From UBA4742 sp002403895 (GTDB taxonomy: Bacteria; Actinomycetota; Acidimicrobiia; Acidimicrobiales; Acidimicrobilacustridaceae), in assembly GCA_036823295.1 (NCBI GenBank), contig DAISGD010000011.1, positions 7,460 to 71,459 of the forward strand: DNA of 64,000 nt, read 5' to 3'. Each line of letters starts with the position of its first letter. The stretch's first letter is position 1. Under the pieces are notes generated by a model that saw nothing but the letters and a program-made list of their open reading frames with translations, was not told the DNA's origin and ran no database searches. Of this stretch, positions 1-7,844 are shown piece after piece. A program made the translations under genes and the position numbers.

Positions 1-1
1 C

Positions 2-844
2 GGCGCCCGCGCCCAACGCCAAGCCAGCGTCGCCACGGGCGCCCCCGTCTTCTTCGGGCTACCCGGCGGAACCCAGACCCTGACCGACACCCTGGCCGAG
101 CGCATTCTTGCCGCCGGTGGCCGCATCCAGACCGGCACCACGGTCGACGCCATCGCCACCGCCGGTGGCACGGGCTATGGGGTGACGACGAGATCCCGTT
201 CGTCGGGGGTGGAGGTGGTCGGGGCGCTCGAGACCGACGTGGTGATCGTGAGCACCCCCATGTTCGTCACCGGCCGACTGTTGGCGCCGTTCGCTCCCGG
301 AGCGGCGCGGGAGATGAGCGAGTTGGAGTACGCGTCGGCGGTCATGGTCGTGCTGGCCATCGCCCGCGAGGAGATCGACCATCCCCTCGACGCCAGCGGG
401 TTCCTCGTGTCCGGCAGCGAGCCGCTCGTGTTGACGGCGTGCTCATGGGCATCGAGCAAATGGGCCCACCTCGCCGATGACCGCGTCGCCATCCTGCGCG
501 CGTCAGCCGGAAGGCACCACGACCGACGCGCCCTCGAGATGGGCGACGAGGAGTTGGTCGAAGTGCTCCTGGACGATCTCGCCACCACCATGGGGGTGCG
601 GGGACGGCCAGAGGAGGTGCGGGTGACGCGGTGGGATCGGTCCCTGCCCCAGTTCCGACCGGGCCATCTCGAGCGGGTTCAGCGGTGGCACCAAGAGCTA
701 CAGGAGAAGGCCCCGGGGCTGTTCGCCACGGGCGCCGGGTTCGAAGGACTGGGTCTTCCGGCATGCATCCGACAAGCCCGGGCCACCGCGGAACAGGCTC
801 TTGACCTGCCGCTTCTCCGGTCATCCGCGACCCCGCCTGCGTGA
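2..844 (+). CDS. hemY: Protoporphyrinogen/coproporphyrinogen oxidase, 3' part (partial at window edge)
   Basis: The reading frame is open from base 2, so the 5' end and the FAD-binding GxGxxG region lie outside the window; 280 residues are visible. The start contains FFGLPGGTQTLTDTLAERI (residues 17-35), the 'GL.GG...L...L' signature of HemY/PPOX-type flavoproteins. The C-terminus has the family pattern of a lipid-side helix followed by 'PGLF.TG.GFEGLGLPACI' (FAD contact). In actinobacteria this enzyme oxidises coproporphyrinogen III to coproporphyrin III in the coproporphyrin-dependent haem pathway. That fits the presence of HemQ at 47.1 kb in the same window. It could be another amine-oxidase-family flavoprotein, but the conserved C-terminal region argues for PPOX. 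Confidence 0.8.
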   Translation, partial: GARAQRQASVATGAPVFFGLPGGTQTLTDTLAERILAAGGRIQTGTTVDAIATAGGTGYGVTTRSRSSGVEVVGALETDVVIVSTPMFVTGRLLAPFAPGAAREMSELEYASAVMVVLAIAREEIDHPLDASGFLVSGSEPLVLTACSWASSKWAHLADDRVAILRASAGRHHDRRALEMGDEELVEVLLDDLATTMGVRGRPEEVRVTRWDRSLPQFRPGHLERVQRWHQELQEKAPGLFATGAGFEGLGLPACIRQARATAEQALDLPLLRSSATPPA

Positions 845-853
845 CGGACGGGA

Positions 854-894
854 AACGATTCGTCACACGAGGTGGTGCTTGTGTCGGAATCGTT
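854..894 (+). promoter_or_regulatory. Inverted repeat/hairpin between hemY and the NlpC/P60 gene
   Basis: AACGATTC (854-861) and GAATCGTT (887-894) are perfect 8-base arms. Inside them ACAC (865-868) can pair with GTGT (881-884), leaving a G-rich loop. No T-run follows, so it is not a classical terminator. It may be an operator or 5' leader element of the hydrolase gene that starts at 931. Confidence 0.4.
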
Positions 895-930
895 GCATGA
901 ACGGCCTAGGGCTGCAATGCTTTCGCAATA

Positions 931-2118
931 ATGCGACTCGGACGAAGCCCCAGCCGCCCTCGATCGGCTCCCTTCTCGCACCGCCGCAGGCTCATCGCCA
1001 GCGTCGCCGCCGTCGGCCTCTTCGCCCTCCCCGTGTTCGCTCCGGGGAATGCCTCGGCCGACCAGATTTCCGACAAGAAGGCCGAGGCCCATCAGGTCGC
1101 CGCCAAACTCGATCAGCTGAACCAGAAGCTGGACAGCCTGAACGAGCAGTACAACCAGGCGATCATCGAGCTGAAGACGGCCGATGGCGTCGTGGCCGAC
1201 GCGCAGCACAAGGTCGACGAGACGAACAAGCAGCTCGACGAAAAGACGAAACAGCTACGCTCGTTCGCCGTCGAGGCCTACGTCACCGGCAACGACACAC
1301 CGACCTTCGAGGCGGTCATCACCAGCACCGCCGAAGTGGCGTCACAGAAGCAGAGCTACCTCGAAGCGGCAAGCGGGAGTCGCCAAGATCTCGTCGACGA
1401 ACTGCAGGCCACCAAGCAGGACGTGGCCAACCAGGTCACCAAGCTGACGGCGGCACAACAGCATGCCCTCCAGGTGCGCGACACCCTGAAGTCATCGAAG
1501 CAACAAGCCGACGCCGCCATAGCCGAACAGCAGCAGGTCTCGTCGCAGGTGCAAGGCGAGCTGGCGACGATGGTCGCCGCCGAGCAGCAGAGCGAAGCCG
1601 ACGCCCGCGCCGCCGCTGCCGCGGCCCAGGCCAAGGCCCTGGTCGACCAGCGCAAGGCCACCCCCATCGCGACGCCGTCGGCCCCGCCCGTCACGCCCCC
1701 CACCCCCAAGAATCCGGGCAACCCGCCTCCCATCATCGACCCGGTCAACCCCGATCCAAATGGCGGCTCGCCCACCCCCGGCGCGGGTGCCGCCATCGCC
1801 GCAGCCTATAGTGCGCTCGGCGTGCCCTACGTGTGGGCCGGCGCCGACATGAGCGGGTTCGACTGCTCGGGGCTGATGATGTGGGCCTGGGCCCGCGGCG
1901 GGCACAGCCTGCCCCACTCGTCGTACGCCCAGTACGCCATGACCCGCCACATCGCACTGAGCCAACTGCTGCCCGGTGACCTCGTCTTCTTCGACAGCCT
2001 GGGCCACGTGGGCCTCTACATCGGTGACGGCATGATGATCCACGCGCCCCACACCGGCGACGTGGTCCGGGTGGCCAGCATCTACGCCTGGTCCACCCCG
2101 CTGGCCGGTCGACTCTGA
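931..2118 (+). CDS. Secreted NlpC/P60 peptidoglycan endopeptidase (RipA-like)
   Basis: Predicted exported enzyme that cleaves peptide cross-links or stems of peptidoglycan during growth or division. Residues 1-43 form a signal peptide (basic start, hydrophobic core, cleavage after ASA). Residues about 45-250 are Glu/Lys/Ala-rich and coiled coil, as in RipA/PcsB-type autoinhibited hydrolases. A Pro-rich linker follows, then an NlpC/P60 domain. The catalytic Cys is C312 (FDCSGL), the His is H359 (LGHVGLYIG) and the third polar residue is H371 (IHAPH). A paralogue with the same architecture is at 26298-27440. The ATG at 931 is the only start that gives a clean signal peptide; no strong ribosome-binding site precedes it. 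Confidence 0.9.
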   Translation: MRLGRSPSRPRSAPFSHRRRLIASVAAVGLFALPVFAPGNASADQISDKKAEAHQVAAKLDQLNQKLDSLNEQYNQAIIELKTADGVVADAQHKVDETNKQLDEKTKQLRSFAVEAYVTGNDTPTFEAVITSTAEVASQKQSYLEAASGSRQDLVDELQATKQDVANQVTKLTAAQQHALQVRDTLKSSKQQADAAIAEQQQVSSQVQGELATMVAAEQQSEADARAAAAAAQAKALVDQRKATPIATPSAPPVTPPTPKNPGNPPPIIDPVNPDPNGGSPTPGAGAAIAAAYSALGVPYVWAGADMSGFDCSGLMMWAWARGGHSLPHSSYAQYAMTRHIALSQLLPGDLVFFDSLGHVGLYIGDGMMIHAPHTGDVVRVASIYAWSTPLAGRL

Positions 2119-2132
2119 CCCACCGGCCAGGG

Positions 2133-2741
2133 GTGAGTCCAGGCGGCATCCTCGTCCTGCTCCACGGGTACGAGGACGAGCCGGCAGCCATGGCGGCCCG
2201 GTTCGAGCGGTTGGTGGACCCCGCCCGCTGGGTGGTGGCGAGCCCACGCGGCCCGATCACGACGCCCGCCGGGCCGGTGTGGTTCACCACCGATGACGAG
2301 GGGCCGGACGAAGCGGCGGTCGTCGATACGCTGGCCTCGATCAATCAGCTGATCGATCAGACGAGCGCCGAGCACGGCCTGCCCCGCTCGGCGGTCGTGG
2401 TCGGCGGCTCCTCCCAGGGGGGCGCCGTCGCCCTGGCCCTGGGACTGCGCGCTCCCGGGGACGCCGGCCCTCTCGGTGGCCTGTTCTGCGTGAGCGGTTG
2501 GCTACCGCACTTCGACGCGGTCGACTACGACCTGGCCGGGCTGGCGGCGGCCGCCACGCCGTGCCTGATCGTCCACGGGGACGACGACGAGGTGGTCATC
2601 GTGCAGCAGGGCCGCAGCGGGGCCCGCATGCTGGAACGCCACGGGGTCCCGGTGACGTACGTGGAGCTGCCGGGAGGGCACCACCTCGGGGCCGCGGCCG
2701 ACTCCCGGGTTGCGTCCTGGCTCGAGCAGCTCAGTCTCTAG
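2133..2741 (+). CDS. Phospholipase/carboxylesterase-family alpha/beta hydrolase
   Basis: A 202-residue serine hydrolase of the short YpfH/carboxylesterase family (COG0400-like). Visible motifs are the oxyanion loop LLHGYEDEP (9-17), the nucleophile elbow GSSQG with Ser94, the acid in HGDDDEVV (about D152) and the His in PGGHHLG (H183/H184). The GTG start at 2133 follows a CCAGGG stretch and lies 15 bases after the preceding stop, so cotranscription with the NlpC/P60 gene is likely. There is no signal peptide, so it is cytoplasmic. The natural ester substrate cannot be deduced. Confidence 0.85.
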   Translation: MSPGGILVLLHGYEDEPAAMAARFERLVDPARWVVASPRGPITTPAGPVWFTTDDEGPDEAAVVDTLASINQLIDQTSAEHGLPRSAVVVGGSSQGGAVALALGLRAPGDAGPLGGLFCVSGWLPHFDAVDYDLAGLAAAATPCLIVHGDDDEVVIVQQGRSGARMLERHGVPVTYVELPGGHHLGAAADSRVASWLEQLSL

Positions 2742-2955
2742 GGTCTGCCCCCGCCAGCAGTTCCCAGTCGCACTGGCCCTGGCACGCCGAGATCGCCGAT
2801 TCATGGAAACGCCCGACACCGTCGGCCTGGAGGAGTTGGCTACAGCCGTGGCAGCGGTAGAGATCCCACGGCCTGATCTCCAACGAGCCCCGCGGAGTCG
2901 GACTGTTCGACGACGAGGGCATCAAGCCAAGGTACCGGGTCGGTCGCCGGGTCAT
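2731..2955 (-). CDS. Small Cys-rich hypothetical protein
   Basis: Encodes 74 residues with a CHGC motif and a later CQGQC motif, spaced as in a small zinc-binding fold. An in-frame stop lies immediately upstream of the ATG, which fixes the 5' limit. Its 3' end overlaps the convergent esterase gene by 11 bases. I do not recognise the family. The paired cysteines and lack of a better alternative in this gap (2742-3031) make it worth keeping, but it could be a chance frame. Confidence 0.4.
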   Translation of the reverse strand: MTRRPTRYLGLMPSSSNSPTPRGSLEIRPWDLYRCHGCSQLLQADGVGRFHESAISACQGQCDWELLAGADPRD

Positions 2956-3031
2956 TCAGCCATGGCGGAGAGCGCCGCCTAGAGGTCGTCTTCCACGAGG
3001 TCCAAGTGTCAGCAGAAGGCCGGTGGCCCAC

Positions 3032-4015
3032 TCAACTGTTGCGGAGGTCGGCCAGGTCGGGGAGGTGCTGGTCGGCGACCGACGAGGCCACATCGGCGCA
3101 GCTGTGCTCGTGAGGCAGGAGGGGCCGCCCCCCGAGCGCCCACAGCGTGCCGGCCACGCGTGCCACCACAAAGCCGTTCGCTGCGGCCGACAACGCGTCG
3201 ACGCGATCGTCGCCGATGTCGAGCAACCCGCAATGCAACGGCGTGGCGGCGTCCACCCCGAGCGCCGGGAACTCCGAGACGAGGCCGGCCGGTGCGTCGA
3301 GCGTCGCCGGATCAGGTGTCGACCACGACGCGTTCGGTGACGACCCACGGAGGGGAGCGGCCAGCACCGCCCATCGCGACCCCCGGCGAGGGTTGACCGC
3401 CGCCTCGATGCCCAGGGATCGCAGATGGTCGGCCAGAACCGTCAGGGCGGCGCGCTGTTCGGGATCGCCGCCACCCACCTCGGTGCCCCCGGTTGCATCG
3501 GTGGCGGAGGTGAGGAAGGGCACCTCGAAGGCGGTCTCCGTACCGTCGAGGCGAGCCACGAACCGTGCCCCTCCCCCGTCGGCCGTGCCCCGCGTGGTGC
3601 CGTTGACCCCCACCCCGCCGAGCGTCAGATCGGCAGCCCGAGCCTCGATCACCAACGCCGCCAGGGTGGTGTCATCGATGCGGCCGTCGTAGCCGGCGAG
3701 GGCGCGCTGGGGATCACCGCCAACCGTTTCGTACCCCGAGCGCACGATGGTGCCATCGGGATACACGGCCACCGAGGGGAGGCTCCCGGGGGCGACGGCA
3801 CCGCATTCCCCGTAACAGACGTCAATGAGCTCGAGGATCGGCTTGGTGTCGGTGGCCGGCGAGGTCCCCGGCGTGAACGCCGGCGGGGTCTCCTCAGTGG
3901 GAGAGCCGATTGCGGCATCGTTGGGTCGGTCGGAGGTGCGGCATCCCGCTCCGGCCAATAATGCGAGGATGACCACTCCGGCAGCAATCGGTGACCGAAG
4001 ACGGCGAAGGACCAT
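3032..4015 (-). CDS. Predicted lipoprotein of unknown function
   Basis: 327 residues from the ATG at 4015. The frame is open further upstream, but only this start gives a clean signal: basic MVLRRLRSP, hydrophobic core, then lipobox LAGAGC with acylated Cys25. The mature part has a Thr/Pro-rich linker, then a globular region with a CYGEC motif and an aspartate-rich central section. The C-terminus has further cysteines (HCGL, HSCADV) that could form disulfides outside the membrane. It is probably exported and anchored after Lgt processing. I do not recognise the family; it reads like actinobacterial surface lipoproteins of unassigned role. Confidence 0.75.
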   Translation of the reverse strand: MVLRRLRSPIAAGVVILALLAGAGCRTSDRPNDAAIGSPTEETPPAFTPGTSPATDTKPILELIDVCYGECGAVAPGSLPSVAVYPDGTIVRSGYETVGGDPQRALAGYDGRIDDTTLAALVIEARAADLTLGGVGVNGTTRGTADGGGARFVARLDGTETAFEVPFLTSATDATGGTEVGGGDPEQRAALTVLADHLRSLGIEAAVNPRRGSRWAVLAAPLRGSSPNASWSTPDPATLDAPAGLVSEFPALGVDAATPLHCGLLDIGDDRVDALSAAANGFVVARVAGTLWALGGRPLLPHEHSCADVASSVADQHLPDLADLRNS

Positions 4016-4146
4016 GATGGCCGCGCAGCGTAGGACTGCCGGCCGGATCGTTCGCGGAGGGTGCTGATCCGTTCTGGCGACGCTTCGGGGCCCCCGGGGG
4101 GACGGAATCGTCGCCGGAACGCGGAAAGCGGGCACACTGGTATCCG

Positions 4147-5139
4147 ATGACCAAGCGCAAGCGTCGAGGCGGTCGGGTGACCGAGTCACCCCGGTCGGCC
4201 TCGCGCACTCCCCAACTCACCCTTTCCCGTCCCACGGCCCACAAGGCGCCGCGTGGCGGCATCACGCCTGGCCTCGTCGGTCTGCGCCGGGCCGTACCCG
4301 ACTCCATCCCCAAGCCGCCGTATGCCATCACTGGTCAGCCCCCGGCGACACGGGGCCCGGCCACGCAGACCCCAGAGATCATCGCCCGTATGCGCGTCGC
4401 CGGTCATCTGGCCGCCGAGGTGCTGCTCGAGGTCGGCGCGGCCGTCACCGCCGGGATCACCACCGACGGGTTGGATGCCATCGCCCATGAGGCGTCGATC
4501 CGGCGGAAGTGCTACCCCAGCCCGCTCAACTACCGCGGCTTCCCCAAGTCCCTGTGCACGTCGGTCAACGAAGTCATCTGCCACGGCATCCCCGACAGCC
4601 ACCAATTGGTCGACGGCGACATCATCAATCTCGACGTGACCGTCTTCCACGACGGGGTCCACGGCGACACCAACGCCACCTTCCTCGTGGGCGAGGTGGA
4701 CGACGCCTCCCAGCACCTGGTGCGCCAGACCCGACTCGCCCTCCTCCGGGGGATCGCCGCAGTCCGGCCCGGGGTCCACGTCTACGACATCGGCCGCGCC
4801 ATCGAGGACTCCGCCCACGGGGCGGGACTAGGCGTGGTGCGTGAGTTCATCGGCCACGGGATCGGAGAGCAGTTCCACGGTGGCCTTCAGATCCTCCACT
4901 ACTTCGATCCCCGGGCCGACACCGTGCTCGAGCCGGGCATGACGTTCACCATCGAGCCCATGATCACGCTCGGCTCGCCCGAATTGGAGATGTGGGAAGA
5001 CGGCTGGACGGCGGTCACCCGCGACGGCAGCCGCTGCGCCCAGTTCGAGCACACCATGGTGGTGACCGAGGACGGCGTCGATGTCCTCACCGTCACCGCC
5101 GACGGCCGGACCGCCGTCGACCTGCTCGTCGAGCTCTGA
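4147..5139 (+). CDS. map: Type I methionine aminopeptidase with N-terminal extension
   Basis: Removes the initiator methionine from nascent proteins. All five metal ligands are present: D163 (NLDVT), D174 (GDTN), H237 (GHGIG), E270 (TIEP) and E301 (FEHT). Substrate-site H146 (CHGIP) is also present. The first ~75 residues are a basic, Pro-rich extension resembling that of mycobacterial MetAP1c, thought to contact the ribosome or other proteins. The family core begins near residue 78. The start is divergent from the lipoprotein gene; if translation began further downstream, the extension would be shortened. Confidence 0.93.
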   Translation: MTKRKRRGGRVTESPRSASRTPQLTLSRPTAHKAPRGGITPGLVGLRRAVPDSIPKPPYAITGQPPATRGPATQTPEIIARMRVAGHLAAEVLLEVGAAVTAGITTDGLDAIAHEASIRRKCYPSPLNYRGFPKSLCTSVNEVICHGIPDSHQLVDGDIINLDVTVFHDGVHGDTNATFLVGEVDDASQHLVRQTRLALLRGIAAVRPGVHVYDIGRAIEDSAHGAGLGVVREFIGHGIGEQFHGGLQILHYFDPRADTVLEPGMTFTIEPMITLGSPELEMWEDGWTAVTRDGSRCAQFEHTMVVTEDGVDVLTVTADGRTAVDLLVEL

Positions 5140-5172
5140 TCGGTCCACCTCGATCCGGCGAGGGATGCGCTC

Positions 5173-6021
5173 GTGAATTGGTCCGACAGAGCGGCGCCGT
5201 CCACCAGCCGGCGATCAGTCCACCGGCGATCGCTGACGCTTCTCTTCGTGGCGATCGTCGCCGCCATCACGGTGGTCGCTGCCTGCTCCTCGACATCCTC
5301 ATCGTCCACACCAGCACCGACCACGACACCACGGCTACGGGTCGTGGCCACCACCACCGTCCTGGGCGACCTGGCCCGGGCCGTCGCTGGCGATCGGGCC
5401 GACGTGACCACCCTGATGGGACCCGACGACAACCCCCACACGTTCGTCCTGCCTCCCGACCGCCAGCCCGAACTCGACGGCGCCGACCTCGTGATCCAGG
5501 TCGGCCGCGCCTACGAGGCCGGCCTGGCCACCGCCTTGGACGAGACCCGCCGGGCCGGCACCACGGTGGACGAGACCGCCCCCGCGCTGGCGCCAATCAC
5601 CGGCGCCGACGGCCAGCCCGACCTCCACGTGTGGACCGATCCGGACCGGCTCACGACCATGGCCGACCTCCTGGCCGACGCCTTGGCCGACCGTTCCCAC
5701 AGCGCCCCCGAACCGTGGCAGGCCGACGCCGCCCGCTACGGGGCCACGCTCGCTGCCGCCGATGAAGCGGCCCAGGCCGCCATCAATCCGATACCGGACA
5801 ATGATCGGGTCCTGGCGAGCACGTCTGACGGCCTGACCTACCTGGCCCAGCGCTACGGCTTCACCGTGCGCGCTCCCGTCGCCGCGGAAACAGCCCTGGT
5901 CGTGGACGTCGACGCCCTCCGTTCCAGCCCGCCTGGTCCCACCACCAACGCCGAGTTGATTCTCCAGACGACGGCCCGAATCGCCGAGTGGCTCCACCAC
6001 TCCTCATCGCCGCCAGGGTGA
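5173..6021 (+). CDS. TroA/ZnuA-family metal-binding lipoprotein, divergent and orphan
   Basis: 282 residues with a lipoprotein signal (lipobox VVAAC, Cys38) and the cluster A-1 solute-binding fold for Zn2+/Mn2+ uptake. Two of the usual metal ligands can be placed: H89 (DDNPHTFVLP) and H152 (PDLHVWTDP). The third His, normally in a 'sHdAfgYf' motif, is replaced: the region reads TSDGLTYLAQRYGF with Ser218 in its place. The C-terminal lobe is short. No ABC permease or ATPase is adjacent. It may have lost metal transport or changed ligand. GTG start at 5173, 33 bases after map. Confidence 0.8.
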   Translation: MNWSDRAAPSTSRRSVHRRSLTLLFVAIVAAITVVAACSSTSSSSTPAPTTTPRLRVVATTTVLGDLARAVAGDRADVTTLMGPDDNPHTFVLPPDRQPELDGADLVIQVGRAYEAGLATALDETRRAGTTVDETAPALAPITGADGQPDLHVWTDPDRLTTMADLLADALADRSHSAPEPWQADAARYGATLAAADEAAQAAINPIPDNDRVLASTSDGLTYLAQRYGFTVRAPVAAETALVVDVDALRSSPPGPTTNAELILQTTARIAEWLHHSSSPPG

Positions 6022-6091
6022 GCTCCGCCGACCCCGGAGAACAACCCCGCCGAAACCACATCGACCCCCAGCCGCGCTACACCTGTCGTCC

Positions 6092-6928
6092 GTGGAGGAC
6101 CATCCCGAAGTCTCCGGCACCCCGGAGTCGACTGACGAGATCGAACTTGAGGTCGACGTCGCCCCACCGCGGGGAGGCGCCGTCGAACCACCCGTCGATC
6201 GCCATCGTCGTCGTTTCCTCGGGTTGGTGGCAGGCGGCGCGGCCCTCCTCGTCGGGGGCGGCGCGGCCTGGCGGCTCGTGAGCAACGACGGGACCACCAC
6301 CACCGTGGCCGACAGCCCGGCCACGACCCGCCCGTCGCCGACGCCGGCGGCGACGACCGAGACGCGGCCCCCGCTGCCCATTCCCGCGCGGCCGCCCGAC
6401 AACCCCTATGCCCCCACGCCGCAGGTCGTGCTGGGCACCCTGGCCATACCCCGCATCGGTCTCAGCGCCGAGCTCCAGGAGGGCATCACCCTCACCGCCA
6501 TCAATCGGGGTCCCGGACACTGGCCCGGCAGCGCCATGCCCGGCGAGCTGGGCAACGTCGTGGTGGCCGGGCATCGCACCACCTACAGCCACCCGTTCCG
6601 CCGCCTCAACGAGCTCCAACCGGGGGATCCGGTGACGTTCACCACCGCCAGCGGCGCGTTCACCTATCAGGTGCGCGGCATCGTCATCGTGGACGGCCAA
6701 GCCATCGACATCGCCGCTCAGGCCTACGCCCGGACCGCCACCCTGTTCGCCTGCCACCCGCCCGGCTCGGCGGCTCAGCGCATCGTGGCCAAGCTTCAAC
6801 TTCTCGGTCCCGACGGTCGGCCCGTCGATCCCGACGGCGTACTGCCTGCCCTCGATGCGGGCACCCAGGCGGACGACCACACGCTGCTCATGAAGAACAC
6901 CGACCCTCTGGCCGGTGCCGGCGGTTGA
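6092..6928 (+). CDS. Class E-type sortase
   Basis: Membrane-anchored transpeptidase that would link sorted proteins to the cell wall. The 278 residues comprise a cytoplasmic Glu-rich tail, one membrane segment (about residues 42-62), a Thr/Pro-rich linker and the sortase beta-barrel. Catalytic residues are H161 (VVAGHRTTYSHPF), C221 (LFACHPPGS) and R230 (AQRIV). The short active-site spacing and single N-terminal anchor match actinobacterial class E enzymes. No LPxTG/LAxTG substrate gene is seen nearby. GTG start at 6092. The C-terminal ~35 residues after the barrel are unusual but may be unstructured. Confidence 0.88.
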   Translation: MEDHPEVSGTPESTDEIELEVDVAPPRGGAVEPPVDRHRRRFLGLVAGGAALLVGGGAAWRLVSNDGTTTTVADSPATTRPSPTPAATTETRPPLPIPARPPDNPYAPTPQVVLGTLAIPRIGLSAELQEGITLTAINRGPGHWPGSAMPGELGNVVVAGHRTTYSHPFRRLNELQPGDPVTFTTASGAFTYQVRGIVIVDGQAIDIAAQAYARTATLFACHPPGSAAQRIVAKLQLLGPDGRPVDPDGVLPALDAGTQADDHTLLMKNTDPLAGAGG

Positions 6929-6951
6929 GCGACGGACAGGTCACCGCTCGA

Positions 6952-7800
6952 TCAGAGCTCACCCCGGTCAAAGAACTGGGGCCAGTTCGACTGTGACTCG
7001 CTGCCATCGGCCACGATGGCAGCCCCATTGATGAACCGGGCCCCGGGCGAACACAAAAACAAGATGATGGCCGCCATCTCCTCGGCGGTACCCATGCGCC
7101 GCATCGGGCCGATTGCCTCGGCCTGCACCGCCCACGCCTCCTCGTCGAAGCCGAGCTGGCCGACCTCGTTCTCGTGCATGCCCGGCGTCGCCACCGTGCC
7201 TGGCGCCAAGGCGTTGATGGTCACGCCGTGATAGCCGAGGTAGGGCGCCATCGACCGGGTGAGGCTGACCACGCCGGCACGCGCCGCACCCGAATGCACG
7301 AACCAAGGTGCGCCCCGGTCGAAGGAGAAGATGTGGACCACGTTCACGATGGCCCCACCGCCGGCCGCCGTCATGGGTTCCATGAACCGACTGATCATGT
7401 TCCAGGTGCCATTCAGGTTCAGGTCGACCACAGAACGCCAGCCGTTGTCGGAGATTTGCGACGGCAGGGCGGGGAACTGCCCGCCGGCGTTGTTCACCAG
7501 GAAGTCGACGTGGCCGAACCGGTCGTAGGCCTGCTCGCGCAGGGCGTCCACCTCAGCCGGCTCGCGGATGTTGGTGGGGACCACCAAACACTGACGCCCA
7601 AGGCTCGCCACCTCGGTCGCGGTGGCCTCGAGCGTCTCGCGGGNNNNNNNNNNCCCCGCCACAATCACCTCGGCGCCGTAGCGGGCGAAGGCCAACGCCG
7701 CGCATTTACCTATGCCGCTACCGGCGCCGGTGATCAACGCCACCCGGCCGGCGAACAGGTCCGGTGCGAACGAGTCGAGCGGCCCGGGCGGCGTCTGCAT
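6952..7800 (-). CDS. SDR oxidoreductase of the peroxisomal enoyl-CoA-reductase (PECR)-like group (contains assembly gap)
   Basis: Rossmann enzyme with TGAGSGIG cofactor loop and NNAGGQ motif. In place of the classical YxxxK, the active-site helix reads HSGAARAGV, the form found in peroxisomal trans-2-enoyl-CoA reductase and its bacterial relatives, so an enoyl-CoA or related acyl substrate is likely. The start is taken at MQTPPGPLD (7800). Ten Ns (7644-7653) fall just after the second beta strand, where the NADP-phosphate-binding loop should be. The frame is kept if the gap length is right. The gene is divergent from lnt. Confidence 0.82.
   Translation of the reverse strand: MQTPPGPLDSFAPDLFAGRVALITGAGSGIGKCAALAFARYGAEVIVAGXXXXRETLEATATEVASLGRQCLVVPTNIREPAEVDALREQAYDRFGHVDFLVNNAGGQFPALPSQISDNGWRSVVDLNLNGTWNMISRFMEPMTAAGGGAIVNVVHIFSFDRGAPWFVHSGAARAGVVSLTRSMAPYLGYHGVTINALAPGTVATPGMHENEVGQLGFDEEAWAVQAEAIGPMRRMGTAEEMAAIILFLCSPGARFINGAAIVADGSESQSNWPQFFDRGEL
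7644..7653. other. Assembly gap (10 Ns)
   Basis: Ten undetermined bases inside the SDR gene. The reading frames on either side agree with a gap of about this size, so the join is probably right, but the true length is unknown. Confidence 0.99.
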
Positions 7801-7844
7801 GGGCGCGCACCCTACAGCGGTCGACCTGCGTAAGGATGACCCGG

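Noticed and set aside
845..930. c-di-AMP (ydaO) riboswitch upstream of the NlpC/P60 gene
   Set aside because: The leader is too short and lacks the conserved riboswitch core motifs.
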